This document shows positions 19,181 to 31,687 of a stretch of DNA of 64,000 bases, one piece after another. The DNA is from Buteo buteo (taxonomy: Eukaryota > Chordata > Aves > Accipitriformes > Accipitridae), in the NCBI RefSeq assembly GCF_964188355.1, contig NC_134200.1, positions 2,871,542 to 2,935,541 on the forward strand, read 5' to 3'. How positions within the stretch are numbered: position 1 is the first letter of the stretch; each line of letters opens with the position of its first letter. The notes under the pieces were generated by a model. It did not search any database. It was given only the letters and a program-made list of their open reading frames with translations, and was not told the origin of the DNA. The position numbers and the translations under genes were made by a program.

Positions 19181-20366
19181 AGAAGAGTGAGCTTTTGGAT
19201 GTTTGAAGCAAATAAATACACACTGAAAATGAAGAGTCTCATTCATGGATTTAAAATTACAAAGCAACCATTCACTCACAGCACAGACTGGATTTGCTTT
19301 GAGATGAAGTCAAACAGAGTAAGACGCAGTACAAAAAGAAGTAGAAGCAAAAGGCACACTTCTCAAAGTTCAGAAATATTTGGATAACGTACAATTTAGT
19401 TGATCATAAAGGCACTCATGTTGGCTACCGTTAGATTTCAGACTTGCTTTCGCGTTTGGTTTCTTGGTTGCTCAAGGAACACTGTCATAGAACACTTCTG
19501 TAAGCTGGGGTCAAGGAAGCTGCAGTGAAAAAAACAAGGACTCAGCTAAAAAGTAACTTCACCACAAAAACAGACCTTGAAGAGAAAAGCAACGACCTGA
19601 CCCAGAGAAAAAAAACTGAAGGAGATGGGATGCCTTCTCTGAACCAAGCTGAGATGAGAAAGGCTGAAGCCAAGTATTACGCAAAGAACAATGCACGTTG
19701 TGGTCAATTGGTTTACATCTTCCTAAGCTGCTGGTACTTCTTCAGCAGCTGTACACAGACAGCAGCTCTCACCTATAAAAGCTTACCTCATGCACTAGCA
19801 CAGATACGTCTGGGTTTGACCTGCAATTACACCTCAGGAAGGGCAACTTCCTTTACGGATTCTGCTCATCAAGTAGCCCTCCTTCTCTACGCAACGGTTC
19901 ACCTCAGCTAACCCAGAACTGGCAGAAAGTTCAGAGCACTTCCCACCCTCCAAAATGAGGGGAGTGGGGAGTTCCCTCAAGCTCTAAGTTTCAGCACATT
20001 TCATCTGGCATAAAAGCTTTGAAGTGTTTTACAAACACTGCTGCTCTTTCTTCAAGCATTTGAAGCAGACGAAGAATAGCAAACAGCCTTAACTGCTAGG
20101 CAATCTTGGAAATTTAACGCCTACAAACAGAGAAGCACCTTTGATGCTTTTCTGCATCAAGCAGCAGCTTCTGCACCTTCTGCAGAAGCAGCTGCTCTGC
20201 TTTCCAAAGATGAAAATACCCATCTAGGGACACAGCTCACCGCTCCTATTAAATAAAAGAGTAAGAGACTTAGTTTCTACAGCAGAGGTGTCCTTACAAA
20301 CTCACACTCTCTACTAGGCAGGCTGCATACTCTGCATTGAACTCATCCCTAATCCTCTACGTGCTT

Positions 20367-20401
20367 ATCAAGGTCAAGATTCATTTTATACTGACCTTGA
20401 T
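20367..20401. promoter_or_regulatory. Inverted pair of TCAAGGTCA motifs, unit 1
   Basis: ATCAAGGTCA (20367-20376) and its exact reverse complement TGACCTTGAT (20392-20401), 15 bp apart. TCAAGGTCA is the extended half-site bound by monomeric orphan nuclear receptors of the NR5A and ERR groups. Both sites are kept in unit 2 (43071-43105). Binding is not shown; no promoter is evident next to it. Confidence 0.35.
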
Positions 20402-21220
20402 AGAACGCAAGACAGCACAAAGGTGCCAGCTACTCAAAGAACTAATGTAAGAGTAAATAACCAAAAATAACTTTCACAAGGATCAACTTTCACATTAAAT
20501 TCAAAACCAAATTCCAGGATTAGCTTTTCGGGTTTTAAAAAAACAAACCACAAAATCTTACTGAGCTAACAATTCAGATATTCGATTTTTACATGAGACT
20601 GTTACGATTTTCTGTCACCCGCACTCTGACACCTCCTCCTTGTACAGAATACTAAACCCTGTCAGCACAGAAAGACAGTCAACTACTAAACGAATGCAAC
20701 AGCATATTAGTACTGCTGCCTTTATCTAAGTAAGCAATACTTTAGAAAGTTACACTGATTATCCAACTAGTTACTAAAAAGTCAGTACCTCGCCTCTTCT
20801 ATTACAGCCTTCTGCAGAAACTGCCATAGTATATTGGCAGATGCATAGACACACACTCACATTTACATACACCCACAGCCGTACTGAGAGCTGGACAAAA
20901 CAAACTGAGTTTTCATTAATGAGTCTTTCAACAGGATTTCAGGAAACCAACATTGCTCGGCTGTATTCCAAAGTTATTAACTGATAACCCTCTTGAAATT
21001 AGTCTTCTTGTCTGGAATCCTTCCCTGTAACTCTTTCTGTTTGGAGATCCTCTCGTGGCAACACCTACTGGAAAGACAGGAATATTCTGTCTCATACTAG
21101 AAAAACCAAACCTAGACCAGGGCCCTACAAACAAAACAAAGGGAAGCACCGCACTAAGACCAAGAAGGGTTTCAATAGCCAAGGGAGTTCCAAGTCGTTT
21201 CAAAACAACCCCTATTTTAA

Positions 21221-21280
21221 ACATATATATACACATATATATATACACACGTACGTATATATACACATATACGCACACAA
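21221..21280. repeat. TA/CA microsatellite, unit 1
   Basis: Mixed ATATAT and ACACAC dinucleotide run containing ACGTACGT. Unit 2 (43924-43986) is 2 bp longer (ACACACATATAT for ACACATATAT). A second GT/TA run is at about 21407-21440. Confidence 0.85.
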
Positions 21281-21689
21281 GCACAGACTAGGTAGTAGGA
21301 TATTTTTGAAAGAATAGAAATTGTAGGGACGTGTATACACATACACACAGATACGGACAGGAAAGGAAAACATGCTTGTAGTGGGGGGTGAGTACGCACC
21401 CACGTCTATGTGTGTGTGTATATGTGTATGTATACGCACACTCCCCTACAGACAATTTTTTCTTTAACTAGTATCCCACTACCTTTTCATGAAAAAACCT
21501 GAAGTACAGAGACAACTCTTACCAACAAGAAACATCTCCAACACCGCTCATTGCTATCTATCAATGTACTCTAGTCTTAGAAAAACAACAGCTGCTTCAA
21601 GAATTCCGTAGCAATGACTCCCAGACACACAAAGTCCAAAACCAGAAGGCGGCTCACCCCACACACGCTTCGTTTCTCAGTCTTTCCCT

Positions 21690-21890
21690 GAGCAACTGCT
21701 GCCGCCTGCCCCCGTCGGCTCCGACACGGCGCGGCCCCCCCACACCACCGCTCCGTGCCTCCGACACGGACACCGCCGCCCCCCCGCAGGCGCCATCGCC
21801 CTCCTCGGGGCTTTCTCCGGGACCTGCCGGTCCATCGGTCCATCGCCCGGCCCCCGCTCACCTTCTCCCTCGGGGCAGGCTCAGCCGCAG
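21690..21890. promoter_or_regulatory. CpG-rich patch, unit 1
   Basis: About 200 bp dense in CG dinucleotides (GGCTCCGACACGGCGCGG, CCGACACGGACACCGCCG) inside otherwise AT-rich DNA. It resembles a small CpG-island promoter or first exon. A minus-strand GTGAGC lies at either end. No coding frame or family match was found. Its distance and strand would suit a 5' end of the gene that supplied the UBAP2-like exon, but that is speculation. Unit 2 counterpart: 44396-44596. Confidence 0.4.
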
Positions 21891-21910
21891 CACTCTCCCC
21901 AGCACCCAAA

Positions 21911-22342
21911 CATCTCGTTATTCTCATTCTCTGCACAGCCTATTTCCAAAATTGAAAACGTCCAGCTAGTTCTCCCACAAGGAAGGTGCCAGCACAGAAC
22001 GCTGTTGCTGGCCCTCAACTTCTCTCTGCAGCCTGGTCGGAGGCCTAACACCACTGGGGATCTGCGCTTCCTTAGCGATCTAAACAGCTCATCGCTCTCA
22101 TTCCCTGTACAGCCCGCTTCCAATATAGAAAACGTCCAGCTGGTTCGCCCACAAGGAAGGTGCCAGGACTGAAAGCTGTTCCTGGCCCTCACTGTCCCTT
22201 TGCAGCCTATTCACAAGCTCCGCAGCACTGGGGATCTGCGCTTGCTCGGTGAACTGAACATCTCGTTATTCTCGTTCTCTGCAAAACCTACTTCCACAAC
22301 TGGAAACAGCCAGCTAGTTCTCCCACAAGGAAGGTTCCAGAC
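21911..22342. repeat. 174-bp tandem repeat, ~2.5 copies, end of unit 1
   Basis: Units begin at 21911, 22085 and 22259 (CATCTCGTTATTCTC or CAGCTCATCGCTCTC), an exact 174-bp spacing. Each holds GAAAACGTCCAGCT or a variant and CCCACAAGGAAGGT. Units 1 and 2 are full, unit 3 stops at the purine array. The units are clearly diverged from each other, so this array is older than the 22.7 kb amplification. Counterpart: 44617-45048. Confidence 0.85.
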
Positions 22343-23128
22343 AAGAGAAGGCAAGAGGGGCTTAGGAGGAAGAGGTACCACGAGACAAAGGTCACCTTTG
22401 TCTCGGCAAGAGGAGGACGAGGAGGCAACACGAGGACACAGCAGGACACAGGAGGTAAAGCAGGAGGAGGCAAAAGGCGGTAGCAGGAAAAGGAGGAGGA
22501 GGAGGAGGCAACAGAAAGCGAAAAAGGAGGAGACCACGGGATGCCAGATGAGGCAACAGGAGGCAAGCGGAGGACGAGGCAACAGACAGCCGCAGGAGAA
22601 GGGAAAAAAGGAGGCAAGAGGAGGACGTAGCAGGACACAAGAGACAAAAGAAGGAGGACGCAACGGGAGGCAAGACAAAGAGAGAAAGGAGGAGACAACA
22701 GGATGCAACAGAAGGCAACACTAACAAAGAGAGAAGGAGGAGGCAACAGGAAGACACAGCGGGAGGAGAAATAGTGGAGGCAAGAGGAGGACACAGCAGC
22801 ATGCAGGAGGTAAAGGAAGAAGCAACAAGAATCAATAGGAGAAGGAGGAGGAGGCATCAGGGTGCCACCGGAAACAACAGGAGGCAAGAGGAGTAAGAAA
22901 AAGATGAGGCACCAGGGAACGCGGGAGGACACCAGGGGTAACCTAGGAGGAGGCAAAAGGGAGCAAAAGAGGAGGAGGCAACAGCATGCCATAAGATGCA
23001 TGAAGAGGAAGCAGGATAAAACAGGTAATGGAGGAGGATGAGGAGGATGTAGGAATCGGTGGAGGCAACAGGAGAAATAGGAAGCAACGTGATGAGGGAG
23101 GAGGCAAAAAGGAGGCAAAAGGAAAAGG
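22341..23128. repeat. Purine-rich array, spanning the unit 1/unit 2 boundary
   Basis: Complete ~790-bp array of GGAGGCAACA-type modules between the 174-bp repeats and the pyrimidine arm. It holds a short hairpin-like GGTCACCTTTGTCTCG next to CGAGACAAAGG at about 22380-22405. Nearly all purine on the plus strand. Confidence 0.85.
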
Positions 23129-23261
23129 CGTCTTTGTCCTTCCCGGGCCTCCTCTTGCCTTTTATTGCTGCCTCCTCCTCAACTTGCTTCACGCTTCTGC
23201 TCTTGCCTCCTGCTGCCTCCTCTCTCCTCCTCCTTCTCCTCTTCCTCCTCCTTCGGCCTCA

Positions 23262-24166
23262 CGTCGTGGTTTCAGCCCAGCCGGCAGCAAAGCACCACGC
23301 AGCCGCACGCTCACTCCTCCCTCCCCGTGGCCACGCTGGGAGGAGGAGAAAATACAAAGAAAGGCTCGTGGGTCGAGACAAGGACTGCCCCACTTACGGC
23401 CACGGGCAAAAGACAGGCTCAACTTGGGGAAGAAACAAAAGCCATTTGATTTACTGCCGATCCAATCAAAACAAGGCTAAGGAGAAGTAAAAGCCCCCCT
23501 CCGAACACCTTCCCCCCAGCCCTCCCTCCTTCCCGCCTCAACTCCACTCCCGGCTCTCTCTACCTCCTCCCCCCGGCGGCGCAGGGGAACAGGCGACGGG
23601 GGTTGGGGTCAGCTCACCACACCTCGTCTCTGCCGCTCCGTCCTCCTCAGGGGGGGAGGACTCCTCACTCGTCCCCTGCTCCACCGTGGGGTCCCTCCCA
23701 CGGGAGACAGTCCTTCACCAACTGCTCCCACGGGAGTCCTTTCTGCGGGCTGCAGTTCCTCACGAACTTCCCTGGCGTGAGGCCTTTCCACGGGCCGGTC
23801 TTCAGTCACACACTGCTCCAGCGCGGGCTTTCCCACGCAGTCACGGCCATTTGGGGGGGCCTCCGCTCCCCCGCTCACCTCCATGGGCTGCAGGGGGACA
23901 GCCTGCCGCCTCACCACCTCCTCCCCCTCCTTCTTCTTCCTCACCGACCTCGGGATCTGCAGAGCTGCTCCTCTCCCATTCCCATCCCCCTCCTCACTGC
24001 AGGCTCCCCCTCTTCAGGATGTTCTGCCAGAGGCGCTACCGCCGGCGCTGATTGGCTCGGCCTTCCAAGGGGCGGGTCCAACTGGGAGCCCGGGAACCTT
24101 CCAGCAGCTTCTCTCAGGAGCCACCCCTGCGGCCCCAGAAAAACCGCCCCACACAAACCCCTAACA
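23262..24166 (-). mobile_element. Solo LTR A, unit 2
   Basis: Same element with the same ends as at 566-1470, carried along by the unit duplication rather than by a new insertion. Confidence 0.72.
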
Positions 24167-24171
24167 ATTTC

Positions 24172-26049
24172 TTTAGGGCCCACAGTTTCGCTTGGGGGGT
24201 TTAAGCCCTCAGTTTTAGGGCAGAAAGCCTCTTCTCAGGGTCCAAAGCCTCCTTTTCCCGTCCCAAAGTCTTAGTTTTGGCTTCCAGAGCCCCAGTCGGA
24301 TGGGCCGCAGGCTCCGTTGCAGTTGGCAAAGGCTCCTTTTTGGAGCCCAAAGCCACCTTGTCAAGCTCCAAAGGATCCGGCCAGTTGGTTTGAGGGCCCA
24401 CGCTGCATCCTGAGTTTGCAAACCCTCATTTTCATGCTCCAAACCCCTCTTCTAGGGCCCAAAGCCTCATTTTTTACCCTCCAAACCTGGGATTCTAGGG
24501 TTGAAAGCCTCCTTTTGGGGGTCCAAACCCTCGCTTTTTGGGCCCGGGGACGCATTTTGAGGGTTTTAATCGCTCTTTTAGGCTAACATGCCTCATTTTT
24601 ACCTTTCAAACCTTCATTTCTAGGACAGAAAGCCACTTTTTAGAGTACGCAGCTTCCTTTATAAGGCCCAAGTACACATCTTTCTCTCCCGAAGCCTCCT
24701 TTTGACTGTCCAAATACTCCTTAGAGCGTCCCAACCCTTATTTTTCTGAACAAATCCTCATCTTGACGGTCCAAAGCTTCATTTATAAACTCCAGAGCCT
24801 CACTTCAGGCTCCACAACCTTGTTTCTAAACTCAAATTTTGAGGCTCCGAACCTCATTTTTAGGGCCCAATGCCTCATTTTCAGGGTCCAAAGAATCGTT
24901 TCCACAATCCAGCCCTTCATTTTTAGGGTCCTGAAGCCTCACTGCAAGGGCCCAAACACCCATCTTTAAGGTCCAAACCTTCCTTTTACAGCACACGCCC
25001 CACCGTTAGAGCCCCAAGCCTCATTCTTTACCTGCCAAAGCCTCCTTTTCAGGGACCATAGGCTCATTTTTAGGATCCGGTCTGCAACTAGGAGAGCCCA
25101 AGGCCTCATTTTGAGGGTCCAAATACTCAATTGGAGGGCCCAAAGCCTCATTTTGGAGGCCAAGCTCCTCGTTTAGGGTGCAAGGCGTCTCTTCTTTAAC
25201 GTACAACCCCTCATTTGGAGCCTCCAAAGACCCATTTCTAGGGCGCAAAGCCTCCGGTTTTGGTACCGAAGCATCCCTTGAAGGCACAAAGCCTAATGCA
25301 GGGTTCAAAGCCTCAGTTTCATTTCCAAAGCCCCGTTCTTAGGGCCCAAACCCTCCACAGGAGGGTCCAAAGGCCTCTTTTACAGCTGAGGGCCTCCCCC
25401 GGAGTGACCCAAGCCCTCTCTTTGGGGCCAAAGCCTCATGTCTTGGGGCCCTATCGAGACCAAGAGGTTCCCCTCCTTTGCAGAGCCCTAAGGGTCACGC
25501 GTAGCATCTCCCCCACCATTTTTAGTGCCCAAAGCCTCATTTGGAGGGCCAAAGTCCTCATTGTTCTGGTCCAAACCTTCTGGCCTTTTATGACCCATGC
25601 CCTTTTTTGAGGGCCCACAGTTTCATCTGGAGGGTTTAAACCCTCAGCTTTAAGGCAGAAAGCCACTCTTTTAGGGTCCAAATTTACACTTATAGGGCAG
25701 AAAGCCTCGCTTTCCCTTCCCAAAGTCCCAGTTTTGGCTTCCAGAGCCCCATTTGAGGCTCCAAACCCTCATTTTGAGGGTCCACAGGCTCCGTTGCAGT
25801 TGGCAAAGTCTCCTCTTCAGAGCCCCAAGCCACGTTTTAAGTTGCCGAACTCGCATTTTCAGACTCCAAAGCCTCATTTTTAGGATCCGGCCAGTCGTTT
25901 TCAGGGTCCAAGCCGCATCCTGAGTTTCCAATCCCTCATTTTTATGCTCCGAACCCCTCTTTTAGGGCCCAAAGCCTCATTTTTAGAGTCCAGAGCTTTG
26001 ATTCTAGCATTGAAAGCCTCCTTTTTATGGTCCAAAGCCTCATTTTGAA
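24172..26049. repeat. 21-bp minisatellite, unit 2
   Basis: Same array at the same length as in unit 1. A few bases differ, for example near 25727 (CCCAG for CTCAG) and 25753 (TTTGAGG for TCTGAGG). No gain or loss of 21-bp units was seen. Confidence 0.88.
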
Positions 26050-26448
26050 GGCCAGTCCCTTGCTGCGACACAGACAGGACCACCAACGGCCCTGGGTGGG
26101 AACCCAAAGGCCCATCAGGAGGTCGTGAGGGGACGAGAGAATAAACGCACAGAACAAGGCGCAGCCTTCAACAGCGCCCACCTATGGGACTCACAGAAGG
26201 CAGGAGTACAGCTTTACAGAGCTGGACCAGCCCCTCCAATAGCCCAGCCACAAAGCTTTCTAAACAAGGCAAAAACATTGACTACTTTTCTCGTCCCTAC
26301 TTAAGATTCCCTGTAGAACCGGGTCTTGGCCTGACCGAGGCTGTGGGAGGGAGGAAGACGAGGGAAAACTTTGCAGGGAAAACGCCCAGACACAGTATGG
26401 CCTGGCATCAATAAAGGTAGGCACAAGCAAGCCCTTGGGAGCAAACTC

Positions 26449-26454
26449 TTTATT
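26449..26454 (-). terminator. Poly(A) signal overlapping the stop codon, copy 2
   Basis: Same AATAAA overlapping the TAA stop as in copy 1. Confidence 0.55.
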
Positions 26455-29400
26455 CTCTGCCTGGGGGAGCTGCCCGGGGGCTCTGTGGCCCTGGAGCCGC
26501 ACACCTCCTCAGGACACCCTCCACAAGGCTCCCAGCTACCGCCCTCTTCAACGACTCGGGCTGCACGGGCTCCTCCAGGAGAAGCTTTAAACGCACTGGT
26601 CTGTGCCGGGCTCCTGCCTGGGTAGGGGGCTTGGGACCCGCTGGAGGCATGGGCTCTCTTGGAAACTGGGGGCCCATGGAGGGAAGGGTGTCTGCGGTGC
26701 TCCCTGGCCGGAGTATACGCAGAGTTTCCCGTGCGGGCACTGAAGACCTTGCTGTGGCTCCGGAGGTGGAATCCCTGGACTCCTGAAGGCCTTCTGTTGG
26801 CCGGCGAGCACCTTGCGCGGCGCCTCGGCGGAGAGATGGGAGGAGAGTACGTGAGCTCTCCTCTTTGAGTTGTCCCGCTTCCTCTGAAGGCGTGACTATT
26901 GCAGGGAGGCTGAGAGGTGGCAAGACTTCCCTTGGTTGAAGCTTCTCTGATTTTTGCTTGGACTTCCTTTCTTCCTCTAACTTCTTCCTCACCGTTTCCA
27001 GAATTTCAAGGACAATGGTTTTGGCATACCCGATCAATTCAGCATCCAGCTGCTGAACTCTGGAGATGGCGTTTTGGATGCTCTCCTTGGCAATCTCACG
27101 GCTCACTCGTGAGACATCAGCAGCGTTTTGCAGTGGTTGCAACACGGGCACCTTTGCTCTCTTGCTTGCTTCTGGGATCTGCCGTTCCGATGCTCCGGCT
27201 GGTCCTTGTCCTTCTGTCACGCCTTGAATCTTCAGGATCTCGGAAAACTGACAGCGGAAGTCCTGTTCAAACTGAGACGCTACAAAGGATGACAAGGTGG
27301 AGCTAACACGTTCAACAGCCTCTTTGGTCCTTTTGTCGACAGAAGACTGTGAAGATGCTCTGTCGGAAGCTGCTAGTTCCGCCTCCCTCCATCTCTCTTC
27401 TCCGGATTTGCCTGCTCTGCTGGTGCTTCCCACAACAAGCTCTGAGAGCTTCTGCCTGCCTGCTGGCCCAGGCTCGGCTGCATCAGACGGGCTGGGTACC
27501 AAGTGCTCCCCAAAGCTCTCCAACACGCTCGCCACAATCTCTTGAGCCACCAGTCTGATCTTGTCCCGGCGATCCGCAGAAGTGTCCAAAGGCTCTGGCC
27601 TTCTGGCGCTGGCAAACAACCTTCCACGGACCTCATGGGGAGCCCTCCTTAAGACGCGGACGGACTGACCCAGCGCCTTCACCCGCTCCAGCACCGCCTG
27701 GACCACGGTCTCAGCCACCTCTTTAAGCTCCTGGTCTTCTGCCAGCGTAGCCCACAGCACCGTAGGCTGTATGCTGTTAGGCGCTTCTTCTCCGGCACAC
27801 GCTGCAGACTAAAAGGAGGAGCAGTTAATGAGTGAATGGGTTCCTTCACCTCCCTTTGCTTTCCTCTTCCTCCTCACAGGACCCCTGCCCAGACGAGCCC
27901 CTAGCAGTCAAGCTGGAAAAACTCTGGTTTCTCTGTAGGCCACCTGGCACACGGAGGTTTCTGGTCTCCTGCGGCCAGGAGCCAAGTGTTATGGGCACCT
28001 CTCAGAATCAAGCAGGTGCCATTTTGCTTAGAGCAAAGGGCACTGTAGCCCCCCTGGACCTCAGCACGGTGAACCAATAGCGGAGGGAAAGCTGTCGAAG
28101 GTACTGGACCAGGCCCTTCTGCCGCGGGTCCCAGCTGCTCTTGGGGCACTGCTGCCCTCTATCAGGGTGCCCTGTTTGCCCCTTTTCAGGGCCGAATGCC
28201 AGGAATGGCTGTTCTGAGAGCAGAAAAGAAAACGATCCTTCTTCTTGAGGCACCTGGCTGTTGTCTGCCAGCCCAAGGAAACGTCCTCGGGACAGGAGGC
28301 AGCCTGAAGGTCCACCGCGGGCTGCCGGCCTCGTGCAAAGTGGGGAAGAAATTGCGAGTCAAGCACAGAGCCAGGCAGCAGCCGGAAACTGACATTTGCT
28401 CTTTTGCGGCTTGACAGCCTGAGTGCCACGGCAGAAGGAGCTTAACCCTTCACCCCGGCGTAGACAGCGCCCCACACTATCCAGAAATGCTTCCCAAGAG
28501 GCTGTTGCAAGGGATGGAGCCGGGCAACGTTTAACGGGACCCCCGCTAACGAGAACCGGGCAACAGCAGGCTCTCCGCTAAGCTAATCAAAGACCTCCTG
28601 GAAGAGAAAACCAACCCACGAATGGCCAAGCACCGGCACTGTCAGGTTCAGGGACACTGCATCTTCGGATGCAGAAGTCTTTGGATGAAACCAAGAGTTT
28701 TTCAACCAGGCGCGAAACCAGCACCATGGACCGTGCGGCCACTTAGTGCAGCAGGTTCGTGCTAAATGTGCGAGTCCCTGCTCAGAAGTGGCCACTGAGA
28801 GTGCCCAGGCACACTTCTGTGTCAGAAAGGGCTAGTGCCTCGTGTCTCAGAGACACAGGAAGGCAAGCAACCGCTTCTTGGTCTCTGACAGCCACCCTCA
28901 AACAAGGACACGTCGCACACCGGCCAGGCACCACCTCCTCAGCGACCAAGCACCCTTCGCAAGCCCTGAGCAGCTGTGTGCGTGTGTGGCAGCGTCCTCT
29001 CCCGAGTCCCAGGTACCAACGTGCTGCCGCACAGCAGAGGCAGCCCCCAGCATCCACCCGGCTCCTACTCACCGGCCTTCCTTTGAGAGCGGACTTTTCG
29101 GAGCTGCTCTCATTGCCTGGCTGCCTTCTCTTGCCCAGCTGCTGCTGCTGCTGGCACTTGGCCTGCTGGAGGAGGCGTTGGTCTTTTTCAAGAGCCTCCA
29201 GTCTTTCCATCGGCTTCTTGGTCACAGTCAGATGCCTGTCAAGAGAAAGGAAGGCAGCTGAGAAGGAGCAGCTCTGTCCCTCTTGCCCAGGCCATTTTCT
29301 GCTCGGCCGCTCCCATCACCCTGCTCCTGGTTACTTTGCTCCAGTAGTCCCCCTGCCTGTCCAAGGCTCCAAACACAGACTGCGCCAACGTGACTGCAGC

Positions 29401-31687
29401 CCGCACCGGCTCCTTCCACCACTGGCCTTTGTTTGTTTACTGGAACAGGAGGCTCCAGCACTTCTCTCAGGGACCAGGGGCCCCCTTCAAGAGCAAGCGT
29501 TACTTGGCCTTTTCTTACCTCTGCCTCCTCTTCCTCTCTCCACCTGGCAAACTCTGTCTTTGCTCCTGCGGCAGCCACTCTTGCGGGTGAGAAGCGTCAG
29601 TCCCTCCCGGCAGTTTGGAGGCATCCTCTGATTGGGCCAGGTCTTGCTGAAGCTTTTTCTGAAAGGTGACATCGGGTTGTGGCTTGCTGTTGCCTGGACA
29701 AGCGCTCACGCCCCTGCATGCTGAGGCACCCCGCGGACCCAGGACAGCGATCTGCTTCAGCCACGCGACGAGGGCAGAAAAGAAATGCTTCCCCCGGGAC
29801 TCCGCGTGCTTGCACGTGACTTTCCTGCCCGTGCCCACCCCTGCACCCTGCGCTAGCTCGGCTCGCAGCCCGGTACTCCTCTCCCTGCCACAAGACCCGG
29901 CCCAGCAGCACAGCCCTCACCTCTTCGGCACTGACCGCCTCCCCTCCCCAACATGCTGCAAGTAAAGCCCCAGCCCTCGGCACCGTGCCGCTGACCGGTG
30001 TCCACGAACACTCCGCTTTGCCTACCTCCTCTCGCAGGAACGTTTTCTCTGCCTCCAGCTTGAGCGTGGTCAGATACTGCCTGTACTCATTGAACTCCTT
30101 CAGAGTGCAAACCACCTATGGAGAGACGAGGGGAGAAATCCCCCGAGAACTCTCAAGCCGGCTCCGTAGGCTGCCTTCCCCAAAACGGCCCAAACCCAGC
30201 GGCGGGAGGGGAGCTGCTCCTCTGCACACCCTCCCCTCCCCTCCGCTTCGCTCCCCTCCCCTCCCCAGTGGCGGGGCCCCTGACTCCCCCCCAGCCAGGG
30301 CCGAGCGGTGCTCCTCGCCTCAGCACCAGGCCTCGCACCGGCTGCCTCCTCGACGCTCAGGCAGCGCGGGGCAGCCGGAGAAGAGCAGGAGTGGGAATTG
30401 CCAGAGGGACGCTGGCGCTACTTCTGCTCCCAGGGAAAGCAGCCCCACAGCCCTGTGCCCTCCGCCAGCAACAGGCGGCTGCAGCAAGCACTCTGGGAAC
30501 CCCGCTTGATGAGGACTGTTTTCATCAGCCCCATGCCCAAACCTACTCTGCCGTCACTGGTGACGTAACCCTCCCTCTTCAGCCTCTGCAGGTTGTCCTT
30601 GCGTTTGTGGTAGGCCCGCAGATGCGGGTCATGCAGGCTGTTGTAGTCGGTGCTCAGCAGGCGGCAGTATGGATCTCCCAGATTGAAACAGCCAGAGGGC
30701 TGGTGAAGCTGTGAGAGAGATTTTGCAGACTATGAAGGAGGAAGGAGAGAGCAGCAAAGGGGTGCCAAGCGGTACTTGTGAAAAGGTAAAGGTCCTCTGA
30801 GGACCAACACTCTTCTCCGTCCTTCTGAAGCCACAGAGGACACCACAGCCGGGCTGCGGGGTCAGGCTGGGCTGGGCTAGGCTGGGCTGGGGGAGAGAAG
30901 ACAAAGCCCACCAGCAAAGTAGGCATCTTAGGCCAGCAGGAAGAACTGCAGACCTTGCCAGTCCTCCTCTTTGTCTCTGCACCAGGGAGCCAGGAGCTTC
31001 CCTCTACTCCCCAGCGCTGCCAGATTGAGGGGCTGCGGCGCCCGCTGTAGAACAGGCGGCCACAAGGACTTCTCTGAATGACGGGGACCCCGTAAAAGAG
31101 GAGAGCTCTTCTACCCCTTTCTACTTCCTTTACCTTTTCCCCCAGCTTTGTCCTGCAGAAGACAGGCTTGGAGCCCGCATGCACAGGGATCTTGACCCCA
31201 AGTGGGAGGTCCAGCAGCCCAGTACCTCCTTCTGCCAGTGGCTGTCTCCTGTTCCCGAGCTAGAAAGAGGGAGACACTCATGGGCACTCAGGCACTATCT
31301 CCATAAGCCTCCTGCACGGCAGTTGCGAGAAAGGCTCTCGGAAGACTCCAACCAAGGGGAGCGCCCAGAGCGGCCCAGGCAAAAGCTGCTCTCTCCTTCC
31401 TCGCCCCTGTCCGCACAACTCCCGACCCTCCCTCAACCCACGTCCGCGTCCTTTCGCAGCAAGCCCTCCCACCTGCTTAGCCGTAAGCCAGGCTGGGCAG
31501 AGAGGCAGGACTCCCTGCAAACTCTCCCCAGCCCGACCACCTTGGGATCCCTCCCAGCTCCCCGGCCATGTCCCAGGCTCCCGCGCTGAGCCCTCTCCAT
31601 CGGCCCATTGCTCACCTTTCCCCCCTTCCCCACTACGCTCAGCAGTGCGTCCACGTTTCGGACGCCAGCAGTGACACGGTGCTCCAT
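26450..31687 (-). CDS. FSIP2: FSIP2-like gene, copy 2 (7 coding exons, 703 aa)
   Basis: Same gene one unit further on. Coding exons: 31616-31687, 31134-31259, 30547-30708, 30026-30115, 29519-29658, 29073-29235, 26450-27808. I checked the ATG, each donor and acceptor and the stop in this copy: all are kept and the frame is open throughout. Protein differences from copy 1 are Val172Ala (exon 5) and Arg270Trp, Met272Thr, Cys436Arg, Met462Ile (exon 7); exon 7 of this copy gives the same protein as copy 3. Only one silent difference from copy 1 was noticed in exon 7 (a Glu codon). Nothing marks this copy as a pseudogene. Confidence 0.86.

Larger units (their letters stand above)
18885..21689. other. 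AT-rich intron-like stretch, no gene called
   Basis: About 2.8 kb of AT-rich DNA. Holds a GT-rich run (19134-19180), two adjacent hairpin-forming sequences (20141-20160 and 20163-20196), an inverted pair of TCAAGGTCA motifs (20367-20401) and two TA/CA microsatellites. No supported exon. Unit 2 counterpart: 41582-44395. Confidence 0.45.
1..22699. repeat. Tandem amplicon unit 1 (22,699 bp)
   Basis: First full period of the array. The sequence at position 1 recurs at 22700 and again at 45403, and every feature inside follows the same order and strand in the later copies. The phase is arbitrary because the array continues beyond the left edge. Unit 1 differs from units 2 and 3 by scattered single bases and short indels, for example 3 bp in the CTT/CTC run near 545. 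It carries one FSIP2-like gene, two solo LTRs, a 21-bp minisatellite and one UBAP2-like exon. Confidence 0.97.

Noticed and set aside
22288..23118. 276-codon minus-strand frame rich in Leu, Ser, Cys and Pro
   Set aside because: It is the complement of the purine array; the three units carry indels that are tolerated only because of triplet repeats, and there is no domain.
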